Assembly: GCA_001804815.1 (NCBI GenBank) | Contig: MHBI01000044.1 | Location: forward strand, 1-64,000 | Direction: 5' to 3' | DNA: 64,000 nucleotides | Source: Lentisphaerae bacterium GWF2_50_93 | GTDB lineage: Bacteria; Verrucomicrobiota; Lentisphaeria; Victivallales; GWF2-50-93 | In this document: positions 1 through 8,486 of the stretch, piece after piece | Position numbering within the stretch: the stretch's first letter is position 1 | How the letters are laid out: each line of letters begins with the position of its first letter | Made by a program: the position numbers and the translations under genes | The notes under the pieces: generated by a model | Told to the model about the DNA's origin: nothing | The model's input: the letters and a program-made list of their open reading frames with translations, nothing else | Database searches by the model: none

Positions 1-156
1 CTGGTCGAGGAGGAGTACAAGGCCGGAAACACGAACCTCACACGGGTAAACCAGGCCCAGTCCGACCTCGTCAGGGCCCAGGCCGACCTCGCCAGCTCAC
101 GCGTCAACCTCGAGAACGCAAAGGCACAGATGGAAGCCGCTATTGGCTCACGCTGA
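1..156 (+). CDS. TolC-like outer membrane efflux protein, C-terminal end (partial)
   Basis: The frame is open from the first base and stops with TGA at 154-156, giving 51 residues. The peptide is a long amphipathic helix containing EEEYKAGNTNLTRVNQAQSD and a QADLASSRVNLENAK segment. This matches the last periplasmic helix of TolC/OEP-family channel proteins, where a Y-x-x-G-x-x-x-L-T motif precedes a long Ala/Asn/Gln-rich helix. The gene starts upstream of the window, so length and partners are unknown. It converges on the CorC-like gene and the two 3' ends overlap by 17 bp. Family is inferred from the helix pattern only. Confidence 0.65.
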   Translation: MVEEEYKAGNTNLTRVNQAQSDLVRAQADLASSRVNLENAKAQMEAAIGSR

Positions 157-1438
157 CGTGCTTCTCGATTATCACCTCATAGATCCTGGAGCGGCTGATT
201 TTTCTTACATGGAATATGAAGTCCCCGTATTCGATCTTGTTCTCCATCCGCAGGCTTCCTTCGGGCGATATTTCCATGAGCCACTGGCAAAGCGTCTTTT
301 CTGAATCCGGGAAGTTCTGAACTCCGACGACTTTTCCGATCTTCTCCAGGGTCAGTCCGCCGCCGGCAAGCCAGCGGTTCTCCGTAAGCTCGTAGATGAA
401 TTCCGGCAGTATGTCGAACTCGTCCCTGATGTCGCCGACGATGGTCTCGAGCATGTTCTCCAGCGAGATGATGCCTGACGTAGTGCCGGAAGGAGATCTT
501 ATGACCGCTATGTGCTGGCAGCTCTTGGTGAGCTTCTGCAGCACGTCAAGCACCTTGTCCGTCTCCGAAACGAAGAGGATCCCCCTGCATATGTTCCTCA
601 GCGTGGGCTTCGACGGGCTCATCCTGATCGCGTTCATGATGTCCTTGAAGTTCACATACCCGATTATCCTGTCCACATCCCCAGACTCGACGATCGGATA
701 CCTGGTATGGTGATGTATGTGCGCTTCAACGAGGGCCTCGTTCAGCGACATGTCCGCCGACAGGTATTTTATCTCGTCCCTTCCAACCATGATCTCGGAG
801 ATCCTGACGTCCTTGACATTCATCGTATTCGTGATGATGTCCATCTGTTCCCTGCGTATCTTGTTCTTTATCACTGCGGACTTCGCAATTCCCAGTATTG
901 TCCTGACAGGATCGGCTATCTGGTCTACTCCGGTCAGCCCCAGCCCCACAAACTTCAGGAACAACCTCGTCGAACAGCTGAGCATGGCGACCACGGGATA
1001 TGCCACGAGCATAAGAATCCTTATCACTGGGTAAAGCAAGAGGATCATCTTCTCGGGATTTCTGAGTCCTATGCTCTTTGGGACAAGCTCGCCGAAGACG
1101 ATCGAGACGTAGGTGACAGCGACAACTATGAACACCAGGGAAACCTGGTAGGCGTAGGGGCTGAGGAACGCCACATCCTTCAGAACTCCGTAGAGGTCGC
1201 CCGCCAGAATCGTGCCTCCATATGCACCGGAAACCACCCCGACCAAAGTTATGCCGACCTGTATGGAAGACAGGAACTTGTCAGGTTCGTCCATCATCCG
1301 CAGTATGCTGGCGGCGTGCCTGCTGCCGCGCGCCTGGTACATCTCCAGCACCTCGCGTCTCGCGGAGACAAATGCTATTTCAGAGAGGGCTAAAATCCCG
1401 TTGCTGAAGATCAATATCAGTATGATTACTATTTCCAC
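140..1438 (-). CDS. CNNM/DUF21-CBS-CorC_HlyC membrane protein (hemolysin-family)
   Basis: The 432-residue protein has three parts. An N-terminal DUF21/CNNM transmembrane domain (about residues 1-190) has three to four hydrophobic segments and the family motif GELVPKSIGL. A CBS-domain pair follows (about 200-330; 'RDEIKYLSADMSLNEAL' and 'HHHTRYPIVE'). The C-terminal CorC_HlyC transporter-associated domain is at about 345-425. Members are linked to Mg2+/Co2+ transport or efflux and were historically misnamed hemolysins. The protein acts in the inner membrane with CBS and CorC domains in the cytoplasm. The length is normal for the family. The exact substrate cannot be read from sequence. Confidence 0.88.
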   Translation of the reverse strand: MEIVIILILIFSNGILALSEIAFVSARREVLEMYQARGSRHAASILRMMDEPDKFLSSIQVGITLVGVVSGAYGGTILAGDLYGVLKDVAFLSPYAYQVSLVFIVVAVTYVSIVFGELVPKSIGLRNPEKMILLLYPVIRILMLVAYPVVAMLSCSTRLFLKFVGLGLTGVDQIADPVRTILGIAKSAVIKNKIRREQMDIITNTMNVKDVRISEIMVGRDEIKYLSADMSLNEALVEAHIHHHTRYPIVESGDVDRIIGYVNFKDIMNAIRMSPSKPTLRNICRGILFVSETDKVLDVLQKLTKSCQHIAVIRSPSGTTSGIISLENMLETIVGDIRDEFDILPEFIYELTENRWLAGGGLTLEKIGKVVGVQNFPDSEKTLCQWLMEISPEGSLRMENKIEYGDFIFHVRKISRSRIYEVIIEKHVSVSQ

Positions 1439-1496
1439 GTCCGAATTCCGGGGTTGAATATTTCAGGTGCCTGAGCGGCGGTTCCGGGATGCTGGT

Positions 1497-2348
1497 TCAT
1501 TGCATCAGCACGGACAAGTTGTTCTTTACAAGAAGCACGCTGGAGATGGCCTTGAGATTGTCCACTGATATTCCAGCCTTCTCCATATAATTCCTTATCA
1601 TGACCTGCTCAACGCGGTGGTATGATTCGTCGCGCATCGCAATTTCCACCATGTTTGCAAGGATGCAGAGGTTCTGCTCCTCGTTCAGACAGGGGGAGAA
1701 ATCAAAAAGCTGGTCGGCGGAATGGGCCTTGTAATACTGCAGGGCCGGCTGAAGGACATCATTGCTCCCGCCGAACACATTCATGATATACCTGTCCTCG
1801 TCCTTGTCAATGCTTCCGTCCGACGAGGCGACATACATCATGGCAGCGGCCATGAACTGCATTGGAGTCAAAGGCAGCTTGACGGCTGGCGCGGCCGGAT
1901 GCTCCCGGATTCCCGACGGCATTTGTATTCCAGCTTTCCTCTCTTCGGAAACCTGGGGGGCTGGCTGCTCGGGCTCGGGAACGGCCGGGCCTGCAGGTTT
2001 GGCATTCTTGAAATTCTCGATCAGCGACTCGAGATCCTTCATTTCAGCGCTTGAGAACTTTATGGAATACGGCTTGCCGTCCATATTGATGTCAAGGAAG
2101 GAATTGAACTTGTCCTTTCTCACTTCCAGCTTCGAGATTTCAACTCCAAGCTTGCCTGCAAGCTTCAGGAATGCATCTTCACCTGCCTTCCTCGTGTAGA
2201 CGAACAGGCGCTCCCCGCATGCGACTATGTACCCTTCTCCCGGCTCACCGGAAATATTGCCGTTGGTCCTGACCGCGGAAAGGGGGATCTTGTCGATCAG
2301 ATTCAAAAACTCGCTTTTCACTTTTTCAGGAAGGAATGAGATGTTCAT
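1497..2348 (-). CDS. TerB-like domain protein with an N-terminal PH-like region
   Basis: The 283-residue protein has no signal peptide. Residues about 20-110 look like a compact beta-rich PH-like module ('GYIVACGERLFVYTRK', 'KPYSIKFSSAEMKDLESLI'). A Pro/Glu-rich linker follows (about 115-150). The C-terminal 120 residues match the helical TerB/DjlA-type fold, with the acidic pattern 'ASSDGSIDKDEDRYI' where TerB proteins carry their D-G-x-I/V-x-x-x-E signature. TerB-like domains are metal-binding or stress-associated scaffolds. No ter operon is present here. Transcribed divergently from the small membrane protein at 2466. Function unknown. Confidence 0.55.
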   Translation of the reverse strand: MNISFLPEKVKSEFLNLIDKIPLSAVRTNGNISGEPGEGYIVACGERLFVYTRKAGEDAFLKLAGKLGVEISKLEVRKDKFNSFLDINMDGKPYSIKFSSAEMKDLESLIENFKNAKPAGPAVPEPEQPAPQVSEERKAGIQMPSGIREHPAAPAVKLPLTPMQFMAAAMMYVASSDGSIDKDEDRYIMNVFGGSNDVLQPALQYYKAHSADQLFDFSPCLNEEQNLCILANMVEIAMRDESYHRVEQVMIRNYMEKAGISVDNLKAISSVLLVKNNLSVLMQ

Positions 2349-2465
2349 ATTTTTTCCTTGAAAATTTCATTTTCTGCAGATAAAGATAAATATTGCAGAA
2401 CACAAATACCGCTATATCTTAATTTAACAGAGCCACGCTTTAATTTCAACCTTGAAGAGATGCAT

Positions 2466-2861
2466 ATGGACACAAAGCCTGAAAAGGACATGCCGGTATT
2501 AAAAGCTGAGCCTGTGGAAATCCAGAAGGCGCAGCCACAGCCGGAATTCCCGGAGATCAGGAAGGCCGGAATCAACCTGCATCCGATGAGCGGACTCCTT
2601 ATACTGTTCCTCGACTATGCTTTTTTCGTGCAGGAGATAACGATAATAGCCCTGCCTTTCACCTGCATCCTGGGATTCGTCCTCAGCTTCATAGGAATTT
2701 TCCTCATACAGAAATACATCGACAACGAAAGCTCTGGACGCGCGGTGGCAAAGGCTTTCTTCGGGGGGGTTGTAACAGGCATCCCGACACCTCTCTTCGG
2801 AACTGTGTTCGGAACTCTGATTCTCACAGTCTCAGGCCTTTCCTTCCTGAAAAGGAGATAA
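2466..2861 (+). CDS. Small membrane protein, unknown function
   Basis: ATG 2466 is chosen because GAAGAG at 2454-2459 lies six bases upstream; an in-frame ATG at 2460 would overlap it less well. The 131-residue product has a charged, Pro-rich N-terminus. Two or three hydrophobic segments follow ('LLILFLDYAFFVQEITIIAL', 'FTCILGFVLSFIGIFLIQKY'). A Gly-rich helix ('TGIPTPLFGTVFGTLILTVSG') ends in a positively charged KRR tail. The positive tail suggests a cytoplasmic C-terminus. It is not assigned to a named family. The next gene downstream is uvrB, 107 bp away. Confidence 0.6.
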   Translation: MDTKPEKDMPVLKAEPVEIQKAQPQPEFPEIRKAGINLHPMSGLLILFLDYAFFVQEITIIALPFTCILGFVLSFIGIFLIQKYIDNESSGRAVAKAFFGGVVTGIPTPLFGTVFGTLILTVSGLSFLKRR

Positions 2862-2968
2862 GGCATCCAATACAAATTTGGCCCCGTTTTCCCACGCCGA
2901 TTGCAGAAAATTCATATAGAGAATATATTCAGCCAGTATCTCCATGTAAACATTCCTCAAGGAACCGA

Positions 2969-5026
2969 ATGGGTATTTTCAAGTTAGCTTCGGATTTCAA
3001 ACCTTCCGGCGACCAGCCGGAGGCGATAGCGTCCCTCTCCAAAGGGCTTGAGTCAGCCAAAAAATATCAGACCCTGCTGGGTGTCACAGGCTCCGGAAAG
3101 ACTTTCACGATCGCGAACGTGATCCAGAAATATGACCGGCCTGTCCTTGTCATGTCTCATAACAAGACCCTGGCCGCACAGCTATACACCGAGTTCAAGA
3201 CTTTTTTCCCGGAGAATGCCGTCGAGTATTTCATCAGCTACTATGATTACTACCTTCCGGAGGCGTATATACCTCAGACCGACACCTACATTGCGAAAGA
3301 CGCAAGCATCAACGAGGATATCGAGCGGCTCAGGCTTTCCACCACTGCTTCGCTTCTCGAGCGCCGGGACGTCATCGTCATTGCAAGTGTCTCATGCATA
3401 TACGGACTCGGTTCACCGCAGGACTACGAGCAGATGTGCGTGACGGTTGAAAAGGGAATGAAGATTGACCGGGATGAATTTCTCCTGAAACTGATCTGCA
3501 TCCAGTACGAGCGGAATGATACCGCGCCGGAAAAGGGCAACTTCAGGGTCAGGGGTGATTCGGTCGACGTCTTCGTGCCGCAGCGCCTGGAATTCATCCG
3601 CGTCGAGTTCTGGGGAGATACGGTTGAAAGCCTCCACAAATGCGATCCTCTCACCGGTAATATCAAGGAGAAGGTCTCAAAGGCCGTATTCTTCCCCTGC
3701 AAACATTTTGTCATGCCTCCGGACAGGATCGAGCTCGCCTCACAGAAGATAATCTCTGAAATGAAGGAGCGCGTAAAATTCTTTGAGGAAAGGAACCTTC
3801 TTGTCGAAGCACAGAGAATTCACCAGCGCACCATATACGACATGGAGATGCTCAAGGAGATCGGATACTGCAGCGGAGTTGAAAACTATTCGCTCCACCT
3901 GGCGAACCGCATGCCAGGTTCGCGTCCGTCCTGCCTAATCGATTTTTTCCCGAAGGATTTCATAACCGTCGTAGACGAATCACATGTAACGCTGCCGCAG
4001 ATCAGGGCGATGTTCAAAGGTGACAGGAGCCGCAAGCAGACTCTCGTGGACCATGGATTCCGCCTGCCATCGGCTCTGGACAACCGTCCGCTCACATTCG
4101 AAGAGTTCACGGACCTCACACAGGATTCGATATACGTTTCGGCAACACCCGGAGACTACGAGGTGAAGCTGTGCGGTTCGACTGTCGACCAAGTTGTCAG
4201 GCCGACGGGTCTTCTCGATCCTGAAATCAGCATTAGGCCTCTCAAGGGACAGATAGACGATCTCATCAATGAAATCCGCAGATATGCCGAACGAAATGAA
4301 CGCGTCCTGGTCACGACCCTCACGAAGAAAAACTCGGAACGCCTTGCTGATTATCTAGTCGAAGCCGGGTTGAAGGTCAAATACATACATTCCGAACTCG
4401 ACGCCCTCCAGAGGGCGAAGGTAATCTGCGATCTTCGCAAAGGCGATTTCGACTGCCTGGTCGGTATCAACCTGCTGCGCGAAGGAATAGATCTGCCTGA
4501 GGTAGCGCTTGTAGCGATCCTCGACGCCGACAAGGAAGGCTTCCTGCGTTCGGCAAGATCCCTCATCCAGGTCGCCGGAAGAGCGGCCAGAAACATCAAC
4601 GGCAAAGTAATACTCTATGCGGACAGGCTCACCGACAGCATTAAGAATCTTGTCACCACCACCAACTCCCGCCGCCGCAAGCAGGAGGAATACAATATCG
4701 AGCACAATATCGAACCCAAGTCGATTGTGAAAGCCATACGCGAGGACATATCCATATACTTTGCATCTGAGAAGGCGGCGAAGGAAAAGGGAAGGACAGA
4801 GGAAACCGAGCTTTCCGAGGACATCATCACCGAACTCGAGAAGGAGATGCTCGATGCAGCAGAAGCCCTCGAATTCGAACGCGCCGCATATCTGCGTGAC
4901 ATCATCAAGCAGCACCGTATTCAAGAGAACGAATCGGAGAATCGGCGAACCGGTGAAGCGGAGACCGGAAGAGTTGAAAAGCCAGATGACAGACGACAGA
5001 GGACAGCTGGCAAACTGAAGAAGTAA
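2969..5026 (+). CDS. uvrB: UvrABC excinuclease subunit B
   Basis: UvrB is the damage-verification helicase of nucleotide excision repair; UvrA loads it and it recruits UvrC. The 685-residue protein begins with the family N-terminus (F-x-P-x-G-D-Q-P). It carries Walker A GVTGSGKT near residue 40 and the damage-probing beta-hairpin 'YYDYYLPEAYIPQTDTYIAK' near 92-111. The helicase Walker B DESHVTLPQI is near 336. The C-terminal UVR motif ('LEKEMLDAAEALEFERAAYL') contacts UvrC. After the UVR motif there is an unusual hydrophilic 35-residue tail (ENRRTGEAET...). The tail is encoded by simple imperfect repeats and resembles the tail of the DUF2059-like protein at 37081. Confidence 0.98.
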   Translation: MGIFKLASDFKPSGDQPEAIASLSKGLESAKKYQTLLGVTGSGKTFTIANVIQKYDRPVLVMSHNKTLAAQLYTEFKTFFPENAVEYFISYYDYYLPEAYIPQTDTYIAKDASINEDIERLRLSTTASLLERRDVIVIASVSCIYGLGSPQDYEQMCVTVEKGMKIDRDEFLLKLICIQYERNDTAPEKGNFRVRGDSVDVFVPQRLEFIRVEFWGDTVESLHKCDPLTGNIKEKVSKAVFFPCKHFVMPPDRIELASQKIISEMKERVKFFEERNLLVEAQRIHQRTIYDMEMLKEIGYCSGVENYSLHLANRMPGSRPSCLIDFFPKDFITVVDESHVTLPQIRAMFKGDRSRKQTLVDHGFRLPSALDNRPLTFEEFTDLTQDSIYVSATPGDYEVKLCGSTVDQVVRPTGLLDPEISIRPLKGQIDDLINEIRRYAERNERVLVTTLTKKNSERLADYLVEAGLKVKYIHSELDALQRAKVICDLRKGDFDCLVGINLLREGIDLPEVALVAILDADKEGFLRSARSLIQVAGRAARNINGKVILYADRLTDSIKNLVTTTNSRRRKQEEYNIEHNIEPKSIVKAIREDISIYFASEKAAKEKGRTEETELSEDIITELEKEMLDAAEALEFERAAYLRDIIKQHRIQENESENRRTGEAETGRVEKPDDRRQRTAGKLKK

Positions 5027-5064
5027 CGCAGACATTCCTGTCTGCAGTTTAATGTTTATTTTTC

Positions 5065-5238
5065 TAGCGCGACAGCGCTACATGGAGTGCGGCAATTCAT
5101 TGCCGCCTTTAACGACGGAATTCATTCCGTCCAATTGTACATAATGAAACACCGCGAAATGAATTTCGCGGAACAAGGCGGCAATGAATTGCCGCACTCC
5201 AAGTTCGCTAGCGCGAATTAAGAAAATGGGATGGAAAT
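5065..5238. repeat. REP palindromic unit, left copy flanking the RAYT gene
   Basis: A compound palindrome. Perfect 26-bp outer arms at 5084-5109 and 5175-5200 read GGAGTGCGGCAATTC... against its complement. They enclose two smaller perfect hairpins: GACGGAATTCATTCCGTC at 5114-5131 and CCGCGAAATGAATTTCGCGG at 5152-5171. It is bordered by TAGCGC-GACA-GCGCTA (5065-5080) and TTCGCTAGCGCGAA (5204-5217). Every hairpin is capped by an AATTCATT/AATGAATT-type centre. The part from 5098 onward is repeated downstream of the transposase at 5867-6009. Confidence 0.85.
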
Positions 5239-5260
5239 CTTATCGAAATCGGAGATTTTT

Positions 5261-5806
5261 ATGAAGAACATACAAGACACTTGGCATCACAGTCCTCCTC
5301 ATGTTTTCAAACCAGATGCAAACTACATGATTACATCTGGAACATACCATAAAGAAAACATCTTCAATTCTCCAGCAAAACTCAAAATGCTGGAAAACAT
5401 AATCCTTGACTCCTTGAATGACTTCTCCTGGACGCCTATTGCCTGGGCAGTAATGTCCAATCATTATCATCTTATCGTCAGAGCTCCAGCTGAAAAAGAA
5501 ATCACCATCAGCAAGATATGCAAAACCATTCATGGGAAAAGTTCTGTTCAGTTGAACAAGGTTGACAATGTCAGTGGAAGAAAAGTATGGTTTGAGTTCT
5601 GGGACACATGCCTGACCTATGAAAACAGTTATTATGCGAGATTGAAATATGTCATGAATAATCCAGTTCATCATGGCATTGTGAAAACTGCTGAAGATTA
5701 CGAGTTTTGTTCAGCCGGCTTTTTCAAGTTCAATGCAGACAAGCAAATAAGAAAACGGCTTGAGTCGTACAGTACTGAAAAACTAAACATCAACGATAAT
5801 TTTTAA
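5261..5806 (+). CDS. REP-associated tyrosine transposase (RAYT, Y1 HUH family)
   Basis: ATG 5261 is preferred over the in-frame ATG 5231. GGAG lies a few bases upstream of it, and 5231 falls inside the left repeat. The 181-residue product has the IS200-like Y1 transposase fold. The HUH motif appears as 'MSNHYHLIV', and the single catalytic tyrosine lies in 'YENSYYARLKYVMNNPVHHG'. RAYTs nick and move REP hairpins and are usually single-copy, domesticated genes. The gene sits exactly between two long REP copies (5065-5238 and 5867-6009), as expected for a RAYT-REP system. It is more A+T-rich than uvrB. It is not a classical IS: no second ORF is present and the ends are REP hairpins. Confidence 0.88.
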   Translation: MKNIQDTWHHSPPHVFKPDANYMITSGTYHKENIFNSPAKLKMLENIILDSLNDFSWTPIAWAVMSNHYHLIVRAPAEKEITISKICKTIHGKSSVQLNKVDNVSGRKVWFEFWDTCLTYENSYYARLKYVMNNPVHHGIVKTAEDYEFCSAGFFKFNADKQIRKRLESYSTEKLNINDNF

Positions 5807-5866
5807 ATGCGAAGCACTTGGGTGTGGCAATTTACCGCGTCGGGCGTAGTCTCTTTGCGAAGACTG

Positions 5867-6009
5867 ATTGCCGCCTTTAACGACGGAATTTATTCCGTCC
5901 AATTGTACATAATGAAATCCCGCGAAATGAATTTCGCGGAACAAGGCGGTGATTAATCACCGCACTCCAAGTTCGCTGGCGCGAATTAAGAAAATAGAAT
6001 GGGAATCTT
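5867..6009. repeat. REP palindromic unit, right copy flanking the RAYT gene
   Basis: A direct repeat of 5098-5238. It shares the GACGGAATT-ATTCCGTC hairpin, the CCGCGAAATGAATTTCGCGG hairpin and the ending TTCGCTGGCGCGAATTAAGA. Changes are compensated: the inner arm reads GCGGTGATTAATCACCGC (5946-5963), which differs from the left copy but still folds on itself. The left portion has diverged (5830-5866). Paired changes indicate selection for structure or recent mobilisation by the RAYT. Confidence 0.85.
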
Positions 6010-6057
6010 GACATAAACTATGAATTTTAAACGACATAAATAGTTGATAAAAGAAAA

Positions 6058-7227
6058 ATGGCAGATCCTAACCCGCATAAATTAAAACTGGCCCATTTCC
6101 TCGTAATGTTCATTCATCTCTGCGCTGCGCTTCCTTTTATTTATCTTTCAATATTGCTTTTAATCCATGCTGAAACAACAGGAGGACTTCTTGTCGGAGC
6201 AGGAACATTGCTTCTCATTATTTTCACTTTCTCCATGTGGCTTCCAGTCTTGTTCCGTTTCAATAAAAAGACCATGATTCCCGACTCAATTCTCCTTTTT
6301 TCTGGAATTGCCTGTTTTACAGCTTCCTATTTCATGTCACCTACAGGGTCTTCAACAAATACAGGCTTCTCACAGAAATTTCATGGACAGACTCATTTTT
6401 CGCGCGCAGGTATTACAAATATTGTTCCGGAAATAGACCAGCTGAAGCTCGGAACCTATGTTTTCAGATATCTGCCTGTTGGAATTGACGAAAAACAGAT
6501 GAATAGGCTGAGAACTCTTGTCCTCGATGTCTATCACGAACTTATCAAAGAAGAAAATTTCAAAAATGCGGGTTCTGCGCTTGGGATGTGCTATGAAGAC
6601 ATATTCCTTGGCAAAAGAAGTACTCTGCATTTTTACGAGTATGTACCCAGACAGCTAAAGAAGGATAAATATCCCGTTATGATTTTCCTTCATGGGAGCC
6701 TTGGCAATTTCATAGGATATACATGGGTTCTTAAAAAAGTAGCCGATACAGCCGGGGTTGCAATTGTTTCACCGACCTACGGATGCGGAAACTGGTATCT
6801 TGACCCTGAATGCATGACCATTGGAGAAACTTTCGAATATTGTCGGGCAAATAAAGAATTTGATATGGAGAATGCATATCTCGCCTGTCTATCGAACGGC
6901 GGAACCGGATTAACCCGTGAAATCATGCTTCACGGAGGGAAATATAAAGGCTTTATCATAGTATCAGCGGTACTTGAAGAAAATATTTATAATTCTTCCG
7001 AGTTCCTGTCCAATATAAAATCTAAACCCGTGTTGATATTACAAGGTGAAAAAGATGACAGGATTCCTTTAGACAATATAAGGGAATTTGAATCTGTTAT
7101 TTCCGAATCTCTTGTTACCAGCAGATATTTTCCGGAAGAGGACCATTTCCTCATGTTCTCAAAAAGAAATGAGATGGCTGAGATCATTTCAAAATGGTTT
7201 GGAAATATCAGCGAAAAGAAACAATAA
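6058..7227 (+). CDS. Membrane-anchored alpha/beta hydrolase
   Basis: The 389-residue protein opens with three hydrophobic segments (about 11-35, 42-65, 75-93) that anchor it in the inner membrane. An alpha/beta-hydrolase domain follows. The oxyanion-hole motif 'MIFLHGSLGN' is near residue 208 and the nucleophile elbow is 'ACLSNGG' near 278. The acid is in 'GEKDDRIP' near 332 and the histidine in 'EEDHFLM' near 362. The order fits a prolyl-oligopeptidase/esterase-like triad of Ser, Asp and His. The substrate is unknown. Base composition is visibly more A+T-rich than most neighbours. The gene lies directly downstream of the RAYT/REP unit, so acquisition is possible. Only a weak A-rich Shine-Dalgarno precedes the ATG. 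Confidence 0.75.
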   Translation: MADPNPHKLKLAHFLVMFIHLCAALPFIYLSILLLIHAETTGGLLVGAGTLLLIIFTFSMWLPVLFRFNKKTMIPDSILLFSGIACFTASYFMSPTGSSTNTGFSQKFHGQTHFSRAGITNIVPEIDQLKLGTYVFRYLPVGIDEKQMNRLRTLVLDVYHELIKEENFKNAGSALGMCYEDIFLGKRSTLHFYEYVPRQLKKDKYPVMIFLHGSLGNFIGYTWVLKKVADTAGVAIVSPTYGCGNWYLDPECMTIGETFEYCRANKEFDMENAYLACLSNGGTGLTREIMLHGGKYKGFIIVSAVLEENIYNSSEFLSNIKSKPVLILQGEKDDRIPLDNIREFESVISESLVTSRYFPEEDHFLMFSKRNEMAEIISKWFGNISEKKQ

Positions 7228-7271
7228 ATAATTAGCGTTAAAGCAATTTATGGATACAATTATGGCTAATC

Positions 7272-8486
7272 TCATTTCTCCATGTATGCGATCGTCTCGA
7301 AGTGCGAAGTCCGCGGGAACATGTCGAAAAGGCGTATTTTTTTAAGCTTGAATCCGCATTCGCAGAGCAGTTTCATGTCACGGGCCATCATGTCGGCGGC
7401 GCAGGAGATATAGATTATTTTCTTGACGCCTGTCGAAACCAGCTGGTTCTTCAGCTTGGAACTGAGTCCGCCACGCGGCGGATCAAGGAGAAGGACGGTC
7501 TCGTCTGTCTTCAGCTTGCGCGAATTTTCAGTCATGTAAGCTTCCGCGCTTTTCGCGGAGAAGCTGCATTTGGTGGTTTCGAGTCCGAAACTGGCTGCGT
7601 TCTTGATGGCGGACTTAATGGTTTCAAGATCGCTATCGACTCCGACGACAGACTCGATTCCCGACTTTGCCACGGCGATGCTGAAGAAACCGCATCCACA
7701 GTAGAGATCCGCAAACTTGGTCGCCTTAGATTCCTTGACCATTTTAACGGGTTCTGCGGCCAGCAGATCCGCGCATTTCAGGTTCACCTGGAAAAAGCTT
7801 CCACGCGGGACCTCAAGCGCGCCAAAGGATGTCTTCTCCTCGAGGACACATCCTTCCGACCTGTTGTCAACCCAGAACTGCACGCCGTTTTTAGCCGTGG
7901 ACCTGAAAGTGATGTCTGAAGCGGCGGAATATTTTTTTAAATTCGTCCTGACTTCGGCGAGTTTCTGATTTATTTCAGTTCCGGCAAGCGGACATTTTTC
8001 CACATCGACGACAGTTACATTGTCGTCTGCGAAATATCCCAGCTTATCCTCCGAGCAATGCAATACTATCTTGTTCCTGTAGTTCAAATCCTTCGGCGAA
8101 GGAACTGGCGCGTCCATGACGATCGCAGGATCAATCTTGAGATTATGCTTGATGAAATTACCGAGATGCCTGTTCTTTATCTGGACTTCCTCCTCATATT
8201 TCACATGCTGGTAGCTGCATCCGGGACATTGCCCGATGGCATCTTCCTTGTTTTTACATGGCGCCCAAGCCAAGGGGCAGGCAGAAGGGATCCTGTTCTG
8301 CGAACTTCGCAGGATTTCGACCAGTCTTGCGGTTCCGAAGTTCTTCTTCCTGGAAGTCTCTTCAGCCAGGACAAGTTCTCCCGGCAGGGTTCCCGCTACG
8401 AAATAGACGAACCCGTCCTTCCGGCCAAGCCCGTTTCCACCGAATGCGATGTCTGTAATCTCAAGTTCAAAAGTATTTCCGCTCAT
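7272..8486 (-). CDS. RlmD/TrmA-family RNA (uracil-C5) methyltransferase
   Basis: The 404-residue protein starts with a TRAM RNA-binding domain ('ITDIAFGGNGLGRKDGFVYF'). It then carries the 4Fe-4S cysteines of the RlmD/RumA group ('CPLAW..CKNKEDAIGQCPGC'). The SAM-binding motif is 'FADLYCGCGFFSIA' and motif IV is 'LLLDPPRGGL'. The catalytic Cys is in 'IIYISCAADM' (usual consensus SCNP) and the terminal proton-abstracting Glu in 'FPRTSHFETI'. It uses SAM to make 5-methyluridine in rRNA or tRNA. It is last in a six-gene minus-strand operon; its start overlaps the stop of the reductase gene by 4 bp (8483-8486). The exact target (RlmD, RlmC or TrmA-like) is not resolved. Confidence 0.88.
   Translation of the reverse strand: MSGNTFELEITDIAFGGNGLGRKDGFVYFVAGTLPGELVLAEETSRKKNFGTARLVEILRSSQNRIPSACPLAWAPCKNKEDAIGQCPGCSYQHVKYEEEVQIKNRHLGNFIKHNLKIDPAIVMDAPVPSPKDLNYRNKIVLHCSEDKLGYFADDNVTVVDVEKCPLAGTEINQKLAEVRTNLKKYSAASDITFRSTAKNGVQFWVDNRSEGCVLEEKTSFGALEVPRGSFFQVNLKCADLLAAEPVKMVKESKATKFADLYCGCGFFSIAVAKSGIESVVGVDSDLETIKSAIKNAASFGLETTKCSFSAKSAEAYMTENSRKLKTDETVLLLDPPRGGLSSKLKNQLVSTGVKKIIYISCAADMMARDMKLLCECGFKLKKIRLFDMFPRTSHFETIAYMEK

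Noticed and set aside
512..1393. A 293-residue plus-strand frame opposite the CorC-like gene
   Set aside because: The minus-strand frame has clear DUF21, CBS and CorC motifs. The plus frame is rich in His, Arg and Asp with no motif.
5261..5806. An IS200/IS605 insertion sequence with tnpB
   Set aside because: No tnpB or target-adjacent subterminal hairpins of IS200 type; the gene matches RAYT and is framed by REP units.
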